This document shows positions 28,696 through 29,669 of a stretch of 29,669 nucleotides of DNA, in pieces. A program made the translations under genes and the position numbers. The DNA comes from a virus. The DNA is taken from IMG/VR virus record IMGVR_UViG_3300009151_000267, positions 1-29,669 of that record; one strand, written 5' to 3'. Each line of letters opens with the position of its first letter. Position 1 is the first letter of the stretch. The notes below the pieces were generated by a model. It made no database searches. It was given only the letters and a program-made list of their open reading frames with translations, and was not told where the DNA came from.

Positions 28696-29046
28696 ATGAG
28701 AATGAATAGGAATCGTCTCCAAAGAATTAAGACACTTGCCCGGTGGAAGAAACGTTGGAGAGAAGAACCTGACGTTGCCGAGAAGGATCGTGCAAAGGGA
28801 ACATTGATTGCATCACGATGCAGGGCTTGGGAAAGAAAGACGATTGGCAAGTGGATGGAGAATTGGAAAGCGGAAATGACTCCCAAAGAATACGATGACA
28901 GAATTAAATTGTTAGCGTTGAACCTGAACAAGAAACCATCCGCAGTCAGGTTGCGAATCTGGAGATGGAAGATGACACGGTTCGATGCGGCCAAGAATGT
29001 CTGGACGGTGGTTGTAGCCACAAGTGTTGATGGTGTGAACAAGTGA
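28696..29046 (+). CDS. Basic protein of unknown function, 116 aa
   Basis: Very basic N-terminal two-thirds (MRMNRNRLQRIKTLARWKKR and a dense Trp/Arg/Lys pattern such as RCRAWERKTIGKWMENWK), then KKPSAVRLRIWRWKM and a short hydrophobic VWTVVVATS. Such composition suggests nucleic-acid binding. An HTH-like turn may be present at about 70-90. A second in-frame ATG lies at 28702. It lies after the hairpin region, which is its 5' leader if transcription starts near 28516. Two small DNA-binding candidates in a row precede packaging. No family is recognised. Confidence 0.6.
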   Translation: MRMNRNRLQRIKTLARWKKRWREEPDVAEKDRAKGTLIASRCRAWERKTIGKWMENWKAEMTPKEYDDRIKLLALNLNKKPSAVRLRIWRWKMTRFDAAKNVWTVVVATSVDGVNK

Positions 29047-29061
29047 TGGTAGGTTGTTGGT

Positions 29062-29669
29062 GTGACTGATTCGGCATCTGACCTTTCGAGAGAATACAAG
29101 CGTTGGTGGAAATCACTCCGACCAGAAGAAAAGCGTTCGTTGATTGAGTCGGGTGCGTTCCGTGCTGATGAACCGATGTCGGCAGAGTTAAGCCGGGAGC
29201 GTGTCAACGATGGTCACTTTGATTTCCAAGCGAACGAAGAAAAGTCTTTCAATCAGGAGTTGTATGGTCAGGCACGTGATGGTTCGTTCATCGGTGGCCA
29301 CGTCCGGTCAACGGTTGATGATGTGATGGAGCGTGAGTCGTTTGATGTTGCTGGTGCTGACTCACGATTGAAGCACCTTGAGTTGGCGAGCATCAGGTTG
29401 CGTGCGACACTTCACTTCTTGTTGGAAGCGTTGGATGGTTCGAGTGATGTCGAGATGAGACTGCACGCTGACATCATCCGCATTGTGGTGGGGGAGGGTA
29501 AGCCCCCGATGATGACCGTGCTTGCGAAGCGTCACAACATTAGCAAGGCGGCCGTGTCGTTGCGTTGTCGAAAGTTGTTAAGACGATTGGGTTTAGATCC
29601 GTCACACTTTATGCGACCATCCGGTGCGTGCAACACGATGTTCATCGCATCACTACTGCGTAAGGAAAA
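29062..29669 (+). CDS. HTH protein upstream of TerS, open at the right edge (202 codons here)
   Basis: Starts at GTG 29062, 15 nt after the previous stop, with no strong SD. In-frame stop TAG at 29050 limits the upstream extent. The first half is polar and mixed. Residues about 104-124 are helical (LKHLELASIRLRATLHFLLE), and MTVLAKRHNISKAAVSLRCR with RKLLRRLGL (about 151-178) looks like a helix-turn-helix of the sigma-region-4/resolvase kind. It continues past the edge, and joining to base 1 gives a basic tail ending at 94. Possible roles are a late-gene regulator, a replication/packaging switch or a second TerS-like recogniser. These are inferences from HTH and position. Confidence 0.65.
   Translation, partial: MTDSASDLSREYKRWWKSLRPEEKRSLIESGAFRADEPMSAELSRERVNDGHFDFQANEEKSFNQELYGQARDGSFIGGHVRSTVDDVMERESFDVAGADSRLKHLELASIRLRATLHFLLEALDGSSDVEMRLHADIIRIVVGEGKPPMMTVLAKRHNISKAAVSLRCRKLLRRLGLDPSHFMRPSGACNTMFIASLLRKE

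Overview
The window is a small, tailed double-stranded DNA phage genome, very probably complete and cut open at an arbitrary point of a circular map. Every supported gene lies on the + strand. The morphogenesis genes run in the order of lambda: TerS, TerL of the GpA family, gpW-like, portal, S49 protease, scaffold-like protein, major capsid protein, connector, gpZ/gpU-like proteins, tail proteins, tape measure, tail tip and fibre. I see no integrase, excisionase, CI-like repressor, tRNA, CRISPR array or DNA polymerase, so the phage is probably virulent and relies on the host polymerase. The last gene is open at the right edge. Joined to base 1, it stays in frame and stops 3 nt before the TerS start, which is the main evidence for circular or permuted DNA. 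The host cannot be named from the sequence. Base composition is moderate, and most genes lack a Shine-Dalgarno (SD) sequence, starting instead behind short G-poor, A/C-rich leaders. That points to a host group where SD-independent initiation is common.

Layout. (1) 29062-29669 plus 1-94: an HTH protein just before packaging. (2) 98-7288: packaging and head genes, closed by a strong intrinsic terminator (7316-7342). (3) 7381-8139: an ATP-dependent DNA ligase inserted inside the structural block. (4) 8192-17872: connector, tail completion, chaperone-like, tape measure (short, 414 aa), distal tail proteins and a 993-aa collagen-like, lectin-tipped fibre. (5) 17865-19208: small membrane proteins, a lipoprotein candidate, an HExxH protein and a holin-like protein. 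(6) 19209-19375: terminator and extended -10 promoter between the structural/lysis block and the early block. (7) 19376-28461: a tightly overlapped early block with an exported lytic transglycosylase, RuvC-like resolvase, ERF annealing protein, RecE-like PD-(D/E)XK exonuclease, SSB-like protein, deoxynucleotide kinase-like protein, metallophosphoesterase, DnaB/RepA-type helicase and about ten small unknown proteins. (8) 28462-28695: a 234-bp gene-free stretch full of strong hairpins. (9) 28696-29046: a basic protein of unknown role.

How it fits together. The helicase, SSB-like protein, exonuclease, ERF protein, resolvase and ligase form a recombination-dependent replication set that could turn circular or linear DNA into concatemers, which TerS/TerL would package. 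Holin, transglycosylase and the small membrane or lipoprotein genes would carry out lysis.

Three features look least ordinary. The first is the multi-hairpin region at 28504-28689 with mutually exclusive stems ending just before a start codon. The second is a 15-bp element, TTGACTCCTGCGTAG, in front of five structural genes. The third is the systematic use of A/C-rich leaders instead of Shine-Dalgarno sites.
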